Source of the DNA: Polysphondylium violaceum
Lineage: Eukaryota > Evosea > Eumycetozoa > Dictyosteliales > Dictyosteliaceae
Direction of reading: 5' to 3'
Assembly: GCA_000277445.1 (NCBI GenBank)
Contig: AJWJ01000081.1
Location: forward strand, 1 to 61,181
Length of the DNA: 61,181 bases
How positions within the stretch are numbered: position 1 is the first letter of the stretch; each line of letters begins with the position of its first letter. The translations under genes and the position numbers were made by a program. Shown in pieces: positions 32,953 through 44,335 of the stretch. The notes beneath the pieces were generated by a model. That model ran no database searches. It was given only the letters and a program-made list of their open reading frames with translations, and had not been told where the DNA came from.

Positions 32953-35651
32953 ATGAGTTCACCAACAGGTAGTACTACTCATAACAATGCAACATCCCCC
33001 AATGGTGCACCAACAACACTAGAGTTGGGTTCACCTATGACCCAACCAATCAGTACTCCTCCGACTATTACAACACCATCGTTGTCAATAGGAACAACCA
33101 CCACTACAACACCAATAATACCGTCAACAACAATAAATACCACACATACAGCAACATCACCTTCATCATCAACAACAAATATACTATCACCCACTCAACC
33201 ACCCAAAACACTTGATTTCGTTATACTTGGTTATTTAGAGCAAAGAGGATACTTGAAATCACAACAAATCCTGAAACAAGAGTTGATGAATGTTTCAAAT
33301 AGTACAACAACCAGCGCAAATCCTTTATCGTCACCATTATCACCATCATCGACATCAAATAACAATAATACATCTGAAAATGTAGATAATTTACAACATT
33401 TTTTATTAGCAGAACTTAATAAAACTAGAAATTACTTGGACTCTTACAAAAAGCTTAGAAATTGGATTCACAGCTCCTTGGATATCTATAAAAATGAATT
33501 ATTATCTATATTATATCCAATATTTGTTCATTCATACATTGATTTAATATCAAAAGGTTTCCCAGAACAAGGTAAATATTATTAGTACTATAGAGAATAG
33601 GTTAGTATAGATATCAATATGCTAATCATATGACAACAACGTACATTATAGCAAGAGAACTTATGAATCAAATTAGTCCAGAACATGAAGATTACTTTGG
33701 TGATGATTTACAATTACTTCGAGGTATTAGTAATACTGATCATCTTAAAGAGAATGAAGTAATTATTATTATAACTATATATCAAATATCTATACATTAT
33801 AAAATACTAATATCGCATATACTCTGAAATAGTTGGTAGACATGTTTAGAAACAATAGATGGAATATTAAAATGTGTGCATATTCATATGAATTATTATT
33901 AACATTTTTACATGAATCAAATTTAATTCAACTTGTTGGAACTATTAATCAATATATAAATATCAATGTAACCAATCTTAGACCTGGTTTCATTGATGAT
34001 GAACAATACTCTATTTCATTTCAATCTGAAAAAGATGCAGGTAACTTGAATTCTATTCCAATCAATTATCATGCATTTAAACCAGACTATGAAGAAGAAT
34101 TAAATCCAACTGCTCCAACAGCAACAGCAACAACAACAACAACAGCAATTGGTGGTGCTAGTGGTACCACTGCTGCAGATGCTGCATCGATTGTAAATGC
34201 ATCTGATCCAAATTCATCGAAAAAGAAAAAAGACAAAAAGAAAAAAGAAGTTGTAGATGAAAGAATGTTAAAATCTCAATCCAATGTACCATTACCAGTA
34301 TTGTATGTATTTATATATCAATGTGGTTTTAATCATTTCAATTTAATATATATTAATAACTCTGTACTCCTATTAGAACTGAAAAGTTTGAAGCAGAATT
34401 AAAAGAAGATTTTACAAAGTGTGTATCATTATCAGCATCAAACTTACCATCCATTTGTTTTTATACTATATTCAATACATATCAAGGACTTAATACAATA
34501 GATATATCAAAAGATGCATCATTGGTAGCAGGTGGATTTTCAGATTCCTCTGTCAAGGTTTGGAATTTAAAAGAAATGAGTGAAAAAAAACAACAGCAAC
34601 AACAACAACAAACAAATGAAAAAGAAACTAGTAACAATACATCACCAACAAGTACACCTACTATTACATCAAATGGTAAAGGAAAACATCAAAACAATAT
34701 ATTAAATGTACATGTTAAAAAGAAAGATTCTGAATTTAAATCATTTTTGGGTCATTCAGGACCTGTGTATGGCACCTCTTTTTCACCAGATGCACAGTAC
34801 CTCTTGTCTTGTTCAGAGGATACCACCGTTAGACTATGGTCCATGGAGACAATGACCAATCTTGTTTGCTACAAAGGACACAATTTCCCCGTTTGGGATG
34901 TATCCTTTAGTCCATTTGGCTTTTATTTTGCCACAGCCTCACACGATAGAACCGCACGTCTATGGTCTACCAACCATCCCAGTCCATTGAGAATATTTAC
35001 CGGACATTTATCCGACACCAATTGTGTCAAGTTTCATCCAAACATCAATTACGTCGCTACAGGTAGCAGTGATAAATCTGCCAGACTCTGGGAAATGCAA
35101 ACAGGAAAGTGTGTTAGAATATTCATGGGACACAGAGCACCAGTGTACACTGTTGCCTTTTCACCCGATGGCCGACTCATGGCCACCGCTGGTGAGGACA
35201 CCAGTATTATCCTCTGGGATTTATCCACCGGTAAAAAAGTGAAAAAGATGGATGGACACATTAAATGCGTGTACTCTCTTGATTTCTCAACCGATGGTTC
35301 CATATTAGCATCTGGTTCCTCTGACTGTACCGTTAGATTATGGGATGTAAAGAAAGCCTATACCAATTCCCTCGCAACCATTCCAACGACTAGTGCTGAA
35401 GCCAACTCTGTGAAAAATAACAAAAGAAAATCAATTAAATCAAAATTATTGTATGTATATGTGTATCCTATTTGTGCATTGATATCCATTCATAATATTA
35501 ATAACATTCTTTAAAAATTAGCTGCGAAGAATTATTAGAAACTTTCCCAACAAAACAAACACCAGTGTACAATGTCTCTTTTTCAAGAAGAAATTTATTA
35601 TTAGCAGCAGGTTCTTTCACCACTTCAACTTCTTTTGATTCTTTTTATTGA
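32953..35651 (+). CDS. taf5: TFIID subunit TAF5 (LisH + NTD2 + WD40)
   Basis: Five exons, 32953-33571, 33652-33758, 33833-34302, 34377-35450, 35522-35651; 799 aa, the same size as the human protein. After a Ser/Thr/Pro-rich leader comes a LisH motif (LDFVILGYLEQRGYL). The TAF5 NTD2 helical domain (YPIFVHSYIDLISKG; ARELMNQISPEHEDYFG) spans exons 1-3. A Lys-rich linker and a Gln run precede a seven-blade WD40 propeller (GHSGPVYGTSFSPD, GHNFPVWDVSFSP, GHRAPVYTVAFSPDG). TAF5 scaffolds TFIID at RNA polymerase II promoters. The two tiny introns in NTD2 and the closing intron before the last blade all preserve frame. No abnormality seen. Confidence 0.94.
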
Positions 35652-35768
35652 TTAAATAAATTATAATACTTTCTTTTTTTTTAATTAATCTGTTATTGTT
35701 ATTATTGTTGTTATTAATAAAAAATCATTATTTTATTAATATTTAAAGTATATATATATAATAAGCAA

Positions 35769-36315
35769 TCAATGATTATTATTGTTGCCTAGTTTATCAA
35801 ATTGTAAAAGAAGGGATCTTTGTTGTGGAGTGATGGATTTGGGGATCAAGATATTGACTTTAATATAATGATTTCCTTTGACAAGTGTTGATTGATTAAT
35901 GAATCCTTGATTCTTGATTTTTAAAATTTGATTTGGTTGAGTTCCACTTGGTATATCAATTTCCATGGAACCATAGAGAAATGGAATCACTACACGACCA
36001 CCCAATATTGCATCGATAAAACTAATGGATATCTCTGAAATTACATCATCACCATCTCTTTTAAATATAGGATGTTCATCAACTTCAAAACAAATAACCA
36101 AATCACCATTAGTGGACGCTATTGTTTCTCCTGCATTTCCTTGATTTGGTATAATTAATCTTTGTCCAGTACTAACTCCTGCTGGTACTTCAATAATCAC
36201 TTCTCTTTTTTCTCTAATTTTGCCTGTACCTAAACAAATACATTTTAGATTACCAGTTGTAGTTGTTGTTGGTGTTGTATTATTGTAATTAAAATTATTT
36301 GTTGCATTACTATTA

Positions 36316-36397
<82 letters not shown>

Positions 36398-37700
36398 AAT
36401 TGTTTTGAATTGGTATAATTTGACCATTACTAAGTACACCATTTATAAAATTTGGATTCATAACATTTACATTGATTGGAGTATTTATTTTCCCATAATC
36501 GTCCAATGGAGGTGGGAGTAAACTACAATTAATACAATGCTCACTTCTATGAATTTGAATTGTTTTTTTACAACCATTAATACATTCATCAAGCTTTATA
36601 CTAACCACTGACAAAATGTTTGGACCTTTGGTTGTATTTGTTGAACTAATTGTTGGTGAACCATTATTATTATAAATAATATTGCTATTATTACTAGTAT
36701 TGTTATTTATATTATTACTACTATTATTATTGGTATTATTATTATTATTATTATTTGTACTTAAAAAGCTATTTATAATGTTTGAAACATTATTATTATT
36801 GATATTTTTATTATTATTACTCAATCTTTGTTTATAATCTAATAAAACTGATTCGCTAAACTCTGTTGCACTTTGTGGAATATGATTGTAGTTATTATTA
36901 TTTTTATTTCCTGGACTGTTATATTTTTTTGGATATTCATTATTATCATAATTATTATTATTTCTATTTGGTGAAGAACTATGTGATCTTTTTTGATTTA
37001 AAAAATTTAAAACATTACTTGTACTTTCATAACTTATTTTACTATCAAGAGGAACATTAAAAATATTATTGCTATTTTGAAAATTATTACTACTACTATT
37101 TAAATTATTTATATTAGGTGAAGGTGGAGTTGGTGGTCTAGGAGTTGGTAATGAAAAGGATGTTGATTTTAAATCTGGAACACTTTGTTGATTGATCGAA
37201 CTATTTAAATTAAAATTATTTTGACTATTATTAAAACTATTGAATAAATTATTTAAACCACCAGTATTACTGCTAGTATGGCCACTACTGCCACTACTAT
37301 TTTTATAACCATTTATTTCACTCCAACTATTAAATAAATCTGAAATCATTGATGATGGAAAAGGCGGTGTTGTTGAATTTGGTGTGGTTGCATTTGATGT
37401 TGAATTAAAATTTTGATGGACAGCCGAGTAATTTGTAAAAATATCAGATTTGTGCTTTGTGAGAAAAGAGTTTAAATAATTTTTTTTATCATAGATTTGT
37501 TTTTTATTTGGATCTGCCAATGTCTCATAGGCTTCCCTAATCTCCATATAGGAACCTTGATCTATTGGTGGCTGATTATTATTGTTATTGGTCTTATCAG
37601 GATGATACCTGAGTGCTAGACTTTTATATGCTTTTTTTATAGTTTTAACATCTGTCTCATTAGGATCAATACCCAAAACATCATAATAATTTCTTTTCAT
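35769..37700 (-). CDS. Type-A-like DnaJ (Hsp40) co-chaperone with reduced zinc finger and long Asn tract
   Basis: Single exon, 643 aa. The N-terminal J domain is intact (YYDVLGID ... LRYHPDKT), with HPD to stimulate Hsp70. A long Asn/Ser/Pro-rich stretch replaces the Gly/Phe region. The C-terminal substrate-binding domains follow (IKLDECINGCKKTI; VIIEVPAGVSTGQRLII; GGRVVIPFLYGSMEIDIPSGTQ). Type A proteins carry four CxxCxGxG repeats between these parts; here only EHCINC and CICLGTG remain, separated by an insert with an Asn tract of more than 25 residues (36320-36395). The zinc finger is therefore reduced or absent in function. It is probably a cytosolic or nuclear folding factor. Asn-rich proteomes of this group lean on strong chaperone systems. 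Confidence 0.87.
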
Positions 37701-39468
37701 TTTTTTCTTTATTTAGAGAGATTTTTTGTTTTTTTAAATCTCTTGAATCACAACAAAAGAGACAAAAATTTACACAATAAAAAAAAACACAAAAAAAAAC
37801 AAAAAAAAAACACAAATTTTTGTAAATGTACAAGAAAAAAAAAAAGATATATCTATAAGAGTATATGAGCTATAAATAAGTATCTATGCGTGTGACAAAC
37901 TACAAACAATATTGATTGAATGTAGTTTTTAAAAAAGGTTTTGTTTATCTATCTATATATGTATATGTATGATGACCAAGACACAAAACAAGAAAAGATT
38001 ATCGGATGTAAGAATTAGATTGTGATGATGAATACGGTTTTGTTTATGTTAGTGTTGAGTGTGTTTTAAAATAATAAAATTTAAAAAAAAAAGAATAAAA
38101 TGATGATAATTGGATTGAATTTAAAATAAAACAATGTGATTGGTGAATTTGATTTAAGCGTCAGTGGGGTGTATCCAATTTAGGATCTGTTTTTGGACCA
38201 CACTCACAACACGCAAATATGCTAAACTATCTATATCAATACACGCGACTACTACAATTAATTACACACTTTACTCGCAAGAGTGGTGGGGGCAGGCTAT
38301 GATGAGGTAGAGTTTACACAAACACAAAAGCAGAGAGGAAGGTGGGGATGAATGGGGGGGGAGTGAATTGAAAAAATTAAAAGAAAAATTATTGATTAGA
38401 TTCCATAAACACACACAATCTCTAATTTGACAAGACACACAGCACTCTGACACACAGCTCACAGATAGGGTAATCATTGATGAACCAACCCACACTGCTT
38501 GTGTTTTGTGAGCTGTTGCCATACAATCTTTTCTTGCTATGGCTGCGCTAATGAAATTCCTCAGATTTGTTGAAAAATAATTATCAAATTTTTTCAAAAA
38601 ATCATTTTAACTTTTAAAACCAAATGAAATATCACTCTAACATCAGCAAAGATGAAAAAATTGTGAAAAAAATTACAAAAATGTGAAACGGGGGAAAAAA
38701 ACGAACATTTTTCAAGAGAAAAAAATAGAAAAATAGAAAACATCTTGTTATGGTAGGGGGCATTAAGACCTTAAACGTTTCTAATTTTAAAACAACACAA
38801 GATAGAATAAAATGGTTTAGTTGGTGTTAATGATAGATACTATCGAAAATTAATTTATCGATAAAATGAATGTATTTGGGTATTAAAAAAGGAATAATTA
38901 CACGCATTCTACAATTTGAATAATATCTTTGGTGTCAAAAGATTTATATGGCGTGAGCCATAAGGCGCATGGAATTGAACCAGAGAACACATCACCCCCT
39001 AGCCCAATAATATAATATCATTTGGTATTTTTAGCGAAATGTCCAATATAAAGTTAATTTACTTTAAACAGACTGTTCGGAAAAATGAATAATGTAAATT
39101 TGATTCGTGGTTTTTTGAATTCTATTCAAACATTTTAAAAGAAATGCGTATTAGAGGTTGTACCAATATCAATGTATCGTAATAGGGGGTAATGATGATG
39201 ATGATGAAAAAAGATAATAATAGGAAAAATTAAAAGATGATTGGACCCAAAATCTTTTGTCTTTTCTTTCTTTTAAATCTCAAACCAATGAATCTAATAC
39301 TAATTTACAATTCTTTTATTTTCGTAGTCACATACTATTTGTAGTAAACTTATTATTATTATGATTTTGATGAGAGATAACAATTTAAAAATAAAAAAAT
39401 TAAATTTTGGGATTTTCACCCAGTTTTTGAAATTAAAAAAAAAAATAGATTTATAAATATATCTAAAC
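37701..39468. other. 1.77-kb intergenic region
   Basis: Divergent promoter space of the DnaJ and WDR83 genes. A-rich near 37770-37850. The segment 38150-38560 is of higher complexity, with an eight-G run near 38355 and CA/GT-rich words. A minus-strand match to the tRNA B-box consensus (GGTTCAATTCC, 38971-38981) has no A box or cloverleaf around it. ATGATGATGATGATG lies near 39191. No protein or RNA gene is supported. Confidence 0.4.
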
Positions 39469-40543
39469 ATGACAACAAGCTATAAATGTAATAAAACATT
39501 GAGTAACCATCAAGGATCGGTATTGGTGGTAAAGTATAATAGCGATGGAGGATACTGTCTTAGTGGATCGCAAGACAAGAGTATAAAGCTGTGGAATCCA
39601 AGCAAGGGAACCATGGTGTATTCATTTGAGGGTCACGGATACAGTGTGTTGGATATACAGACATCGGCTGACAACAAAACCATCTTTTCCTGTGCTGAAA
39701 AACAACTCTATCAATGGGATATAGAGACTGGTGAAATTATTAAACGATTCAACAATGCACACACTCAGACCATCAATAGCATTGCTGTCAACAAAGACAC
39801 CAAACTCTTGTTTTCTGGCTCATCAGACAGGTTGGTCAAGGTGTGGGATCTGAGAATAAGAGATCCTATTCAAGTCCTAGATGATGCCAAAGATACAATC
39901 ACTGGTGTCTACATCAACGAAACACCTATTGGATTACCTCCACAACAATGCAAAGGTGGTCATGGTGGCGGTGGTCATGGTCACAGTCATGGTGGACCTC
40001 CTCCAACTATGCCAAGTGATAAAGAAGTCATTACAAGTAGTGTAGATGGTTGCATTAGAACCTATGATGTTAGAATGGGAACATTGGCAATTGATCAAGA
40101 AGAATGTAAATATTTGTGATCAACTATTATTATTACTATAAATGACTCTTACTAACAATACAACAACAATAACATTAGTCCCAGTATCAAGTATGACTCT
40201 TACAAATGATAAAAAGTGTTTTATTGCAAGTTCAAATGATAGCAAGATTAGATTAATTGATAGAGATTCCTATGATATATTAAAGGAATATAAATCACAT
40301 GTCAATCAAACATACAAGATCAATTGTAAATCAAACTATGATGACTCGATGATTGTCAGTGGTAGTGAAGACAATGATATCTATATTTGGGACACATTGA
40401 GTGCCAATCTATTAACCAAATTATCTGGTCATACAAATGTAATAACCTCGATCGATACCCATCCAACTAAAAATCATTTTATAAGTTCATCCACCGACGG
40501 TACAATTAAAGTATGGATACCATCAAATGAAAATGATAATTAA
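39469..40543 (+). CDS. wdr83: WDR83/MORG1-type WD40 scaffold protein
   Basis: Two exons, 39469-40105 and 40179-40543 (73-nt intron), 333 aa. Seven WD40 blades fill the protein: NHQGSVLVVKYNSDGGYCLSGSQD, GHGYSVLDI, HTQTINSIAVN with SGSSDRLVKVWD, SSVDGCIRTYDVRMG, SNDSKIRLIDRD, SGSEDNDIYIWD and SSSTDGTIKVW. The DGxxRxYDxRMG blade and the E-Y-K-x-H-x-N-Q segment are characteristic of WDR83 (a Raf/MEK/ERK scaffold and spliceosome-associated factor in animals). A His/Gly-rich insert (HGGGGHGHSHGG) interrupts blade four and is lineage-specific. The spliced frame restores EEFPVSSM at the junction. Confidence 0.9.
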
Positions 40544-40639
40544 TTGATTGATTGTTGTTGTTAATAATAAACATATGATGGTAATCATCATTAATATTGT
40601 ATACAGTTATATTAATATATGTATATCAAGTATATTTAT

Positions 40640-42985
40640 TTAATCTAAATTTATACTAAATATATTCTTGTTAAATTCAATACTACTATTATCTCTGTTG
40701 TTATTATTGTTATTATTATTGTTATTATTAATATTAATATTATTATTATTATTATTCACTATCATCATATTGTTATTATTATTATTAATAGTGGGTGGAG
40801 GTAATAAAACATTTCCAAAGTTTGAAGCATCTATTGATTCTAATCTATTTAAAACAGACTCCATAGAGGGTCTTTGTTGAGGATTTTCAGAGAGACATTC
40901 TGTAATGATTCTAATAAATTCAGGAGGACCACTCTTGGGTGTTGGGGGTCTGAGACCTTCTCTGCCGACGGCAAAGATGACTTGGAAGGGTGGTATGCCG
41001 GCATAGGGATCACAACGAGTAGCACATTCCCAAAGAACGATACCAAAACTATATACATCTGCTTTCTCGGTGTATCTTTGATTACGGAGCACTTCTGGGG
41101 CGGTCCAACATGGTGTTCCACAGGCCGTCATGGTGGCAGTAGTTTGTTCAATGGTGCTCAAACCAAAGTCACCGACTTTGACCTTCCAGTTCTCTTCGAC
41201 TAACAGGTTGTGCGACTTGAGATCACGATGGAGGATCACGGGGTTGGAGCTGTGGAGATAGATGATGCCACGAGCGGCGTCTATGCACATTCGGATCACG
41301 AGAGCCCAAGGTAATTGAATTTGTTCGTTGTGGAGAATACCATACAGTGATCCTCTTGGCATGTACTCTGTGCAAATGCAAATGTCGGGAGGAATGGTGC
41401 AGGAGCCAAGGAACTGAATGACATTGGGATGACGAAGATTCTTCATCAACTCTATTTCTCTGTGGAACTCTTTGAGCACGTTTTCCTTTACATTGTGGGC
41501 CGGTAGCTTTTTAATGGCCACCTGGGATCCTCTCCAATAGCCTTTGTATACCTCTCCAAAGTTTCCTTTACCTATTCTTTCGCCCAATCTAATTTGTTTG
41601 ATATCTATATTCTTTCCATCTTTAATCTTTACATATCCTCTTCTCTTTAGGCGTTTCTTGAAATAAACGATCAACACTGTAGCTATGATTACTCCTCCTG
41701 TAATTGATCCTGCAATGATCAACCATTTTTTAACTATAGGTGTTAGGATTGGATTATTGTTATTATTTCCTCCTGTTGTTGTTGATGATCCTGTTGTATT
41801 TGATGTTGTTGTTGCTGTAGTAGTTGTGGTGGTAGTGGTTGTTGGAGTTGATGATCCACCTGTTGTTGTATCTGATGTTGTTGTTGTTGTTGTTGTTGTC
41901 TGCCCACCTGTTGTTGTTGTGTCTGTAGTTTTGGTTGTTGTTGTTGCTGTTGTCTGTCCTGTTCCTGATGTATCTGTACTATGGCCACTACTCGATGAAC
42001 TTGCTGTTGAAGATGAACTTGTTTTACCCGTAGTCAAGTGACCTGATGATCCTGATGCGGATCCTGAAGTTGATATGTCTGTCGTTGTATCTGTTGTTGT
42101 AGAAGGTCCTGGACCTGTTGTTGTATCAGATGTGGTAGTAGAGCCACCTGTAGTTGATGAGGTTGTACTAGCAGTTGTAACACCTGTTGTTGATGGACCC
42201 GTTGTTGTTGTCGTAGTCGTTGTATTAATATAATAATAGAAATTGATTTGAATCTTAGTTAAACAAATTGCATTGTTGATGATGATGACAGACAATTTGT
42301 TTACACCAGTATGATTGTAGTTCAAGCCCTCCATCACAGCCTGTGGAGGAATCGAGTAGTTGGCATAACAATTGCCACACAGACATATGGTCTCGCTGAC
42401 AATCTCTTGTTGATTCCCTATACTCGTCTGCTGAATGAGAAAGTACATTTGCGTGTTGGTTCCGGTCGAGTCACAATTAAACGTGCCGTACAAAATGAAC
42501 CCAATGTCCTTGATGATGGCGTTGGGCGGCATGGGGTCCTTAAAAGTTCTCACACCGTCGTCCCAATTGCCTCTATTGTTTCCTCCGCCTGTACTTCCAC
42601 ATGCATATCCATTGGCCCACGACAAATCATAGCCCTGGCAAGTGGTGGCATTGCAGAGGTCCTTTGCCCCCGAAAAATAAACAAACGCCGTGGCCAAAGA
42701 CAAATCACTGGGCACGGGTGTGGGTGGGGGTGTGGGGCCCGACGAAGAATCACTGCTCTGCTCCACCGACGATCCCTCTGCATTACTATCCATATACCCA
42801 TAGGGATCATAATAACTGTATCCATCATCGTTATTATCTCTATTACTAAAACTATTTACATAATCACCAGCGGTGAATGCTGATACATCAATAACCAATC
42901 CACTAGTTATTGCTAAAACCAACACCAAGATCACCAAAAACGGCCCTTGGCAAAAAGTATTGAAAGGCCCAAAATATTTCTTCAT
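40640..42985 (-). CDS. Receptor-like tyrosine-kinase-like (TKL) protein kinase
   Basis: Single exon, 781 aa. An N-terminal signal sequence (FLVILVLVLAITSGLVI) is followed by a Cys-containing ectodomain to about residue 255 (DLCNATTCQGYDL; ETICLCGNCYANYS) with N-glycosylation sites. A long Thr/Ser/Gly mucin-like stalk and one membrane span at about 420-442 (WLIIAGSITGGVIIATVLIV) follow. The cytosolic kinase domain (about 465-725) is complete: GKGNFGEVYKG, VAIKK, HRDLKSHN, DFGLS, TAPEVL, DVYSFGIVLWE. Motifs place it in the TKL group; domain layout resembles the drk receptor-like kinases of Dictyostelium. It probably senses an extracellular cue. The C-terminus is Asn-rich. Confidence 0.9.
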   Translation of the reverse strand: MKKYFGPFNTFCQGPFLVILVLVLAITSGLVIDVSAFTAGDYVNSFSNRDNNDDGYSYYDPYGYMDSNAEGSSVEQSSDSSSGPTPPPTPVPSDLSLATAFVYFSGAKDLCNATTCQGYDLSWANGYACGSTGGGNNRGNWDDGVRTFKDPMPPNAIIKDIGFILYGTFNCDSTGTNTQMYFLIQQTSIGNQQEIVSETICLCGNCYANYSIPPQAVMEGLNYNHTGVNKLSVIIINNAICLTKIQINFYYYINTTTTTTTTGPSTTGVTTASTTSSTTGGSTTTSDTTTGPGPSTTTDTTTDISTSGSASGSSGHLTTGKTSSSSTASSSSSGHSTDTSGTGQTTATTTTKTTDTTTTGGQTTTTTTTTSDTTTGGSSTPTTTTTTTTTATTTSNTTGSSTTTGGNNNNNPILTPIVKKWLIIAGSITGGVIIATVLIVYFKKRLKRRGYVKIKDGKNIDIKQIRLGERIGKGNFGEVYKGYWRGSQVAIKKLPAHNVKENVLKEFHREIELMKNLRHPNVIQFLGSCTIPPDICICTEYMPRGSLYGILHNEQIQLPWALVIRMCIDAARGIIYLHSSNPVILHRDLKSHNLLVEENWKVKVGDFGLSTIEQTTATMTACGTPCWTAPEVLRNQRYTEKADVYSFGIVLWECATRCDPYAGIPPFQVIFAVGREGLRPPTPKSGPPEFIRIITECLSENPQQRPSMESVLNRLESIDASNFGNVLLPPPTINNNNNNMMIVNNNNNNININNNNNNNNNNNRDNSSIEFNKNIFSINLD

Positions 42986-44335
42986 CTCATGTCCTTATAT
43001 GTGTGTGTCTGTTGTGTGCGTACTAATCTCTATTGTTGCTATGCTAGTATTGATATGTGTTGGAATAGATTGAATACTAAATGTGTATCATTTACTAAAG
43101 ACACACTTGTCTATTAATCAAAGTGTGTGTTTGTGAGTGAGTAATCCTATTATGAATGACGGTAAAAAACCCTGGGCCTTGGATAAATATCTCAATTTTT
43201 TTTTTTTTCGGTATTATTTTTATTTTTATTTTTATTTATTTTATGATTTCGGAGTGGAGACCTCTGCTTGGGCTTTGGCTTTGAACTCAAAGACTTTCTT
43301 GCCTGCTTGCAAAAAAACAAGTGGCATAGGGTATATTTATTCATTTTTAAGTTAATTAATAAAATAATTTATGATTTATATGTTTGTGTGATTGATTGTT
43401 TGATTTGATCCATTGTGTGATTTTAAATATAAAATAAATGAATAATATTTCATTCAACCCACTACATACACCCTCCAACATCATGAGATCTTTATCGTAA
43501 CAGATAGATATTCTATTTTTATTTACCAATCACCCCCCGCAAACGAACTTCTATCAAACAGATTCATGATTGAGAATCACAGGGTCCGGGGTATTTTTTT
43601 TTGAATTTTTTTTCAAGCAACCAAAAAAATAAAAATAAATCCACCCACTTTTTTATAGCGGGGGGATGGTTGGTGTGCCAACATGAAATAAAACTTTTTT
43701 TTGATTGATTAATCATCACTCTCACTCTTTTTTTTTACATCCACTCATTACCATTTCATATAACAAGAAATTAACAATACAAACAACGACCCTCCACACA
43801 AATCATATTATCGTTTTTTTTTCTTTTTTTCTTTTTTTTTTTTTTTTCTTTTGTCAAAATTCAAATCGATTTTTTTTATTTTTATTTGCCCCACATTCCC
43901 CTGTGTATTAGTAATACCTGTATTTATAACAACCACACATACGAAACCACACATCACCACTCACCACACACCACACATATACATAAATTCATATTTTGTT
44001 AAAATTGTATTTCTATAGTTGAATCTTTTACAAATCAAGCGTTGTTTATTTTGTTAATTTCTTGTTTTGTCTTGTTGTCTACATCTATTTAAACAATCAT
44101 ATCATCACACACACTCCACACTCACTTTATTTGCCCAAATCTTTAAACACACGCACACATTAGAATTGAACGCAACAATAGTGTGTACTAAAGTGTAAGA
44201 GGTATCATCACACCCACCCCTCCAATACCGACAACATACATACATATATACACAGATACAAATACACCCCCGCACATACACACATACACATACACAGATA
44301 CATCATATTACACTCCTCACTAGCTAGCTAGCAGC
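42986..44335. other. 1.35-kb divergent promoter region
   Basis: Between the receptor kinase and the RasGEF gene. It has a T-rich block at 43195-43245, C-rich words such as CACCCCCCGC (43531-) and CACCCACCCCTCC (44211-), a palindrome TTGGTGTGCCAA (43670-43681), and a CA-microsatellite-like stretch (CACATACACACATACACATACA) at about 44274-44298, next to the RasGEF start. C-rich/G-rich words of this type act as binding sites of G-box factor in Dictyostelium. One short reading frame is listed separately. Confidence 0.4.
43241..43327 (-). CDS. Possible 28-residue peptide or 3'-terminal exon
   Basis: Minus-strand frame MPLVFLQAGKKVFEF ... STPKS, then a stop and a run of AATAAA-like words that look like a 3' UTR. 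Codon choice (GCC, AAG, GTC, GAG) is coding-like and differs from the AT-rich surroundings. An acceptor-like pyrimidine tract ending in CAG lies inside, so it could instead be the last exon of a gene whose first part I cannot find. No family recognised. Confidence 0.25.
   Translation of the reverse strand: MPLVFLQAGKKVFEFKAKAQAEVSTPKS

Noticed and set aside
36320-36395. Tandem ATT array resembling a microsatellite or array element
   Set aside because: It encodes the Asn tract of the DnaJ protein in frame; such tracts are normal in this group.
38271-38597. Minus-strand open frame of about 108 codons in the DnaJ/WDR83 spacer
   Set aside because: No ATG at its start, Cys/Ser-rich translation of CA/GT-rich DNA, no recognisable domain and no splice partner; likely chance.
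42311-42883. Plus-strand open frame opposite the receptor kinase ectodomain
   Set aside because: The minus strand carries a complete kinase gene with signal peptide, membrane span and all kinase motifs; the plus-strand frame has no domain.
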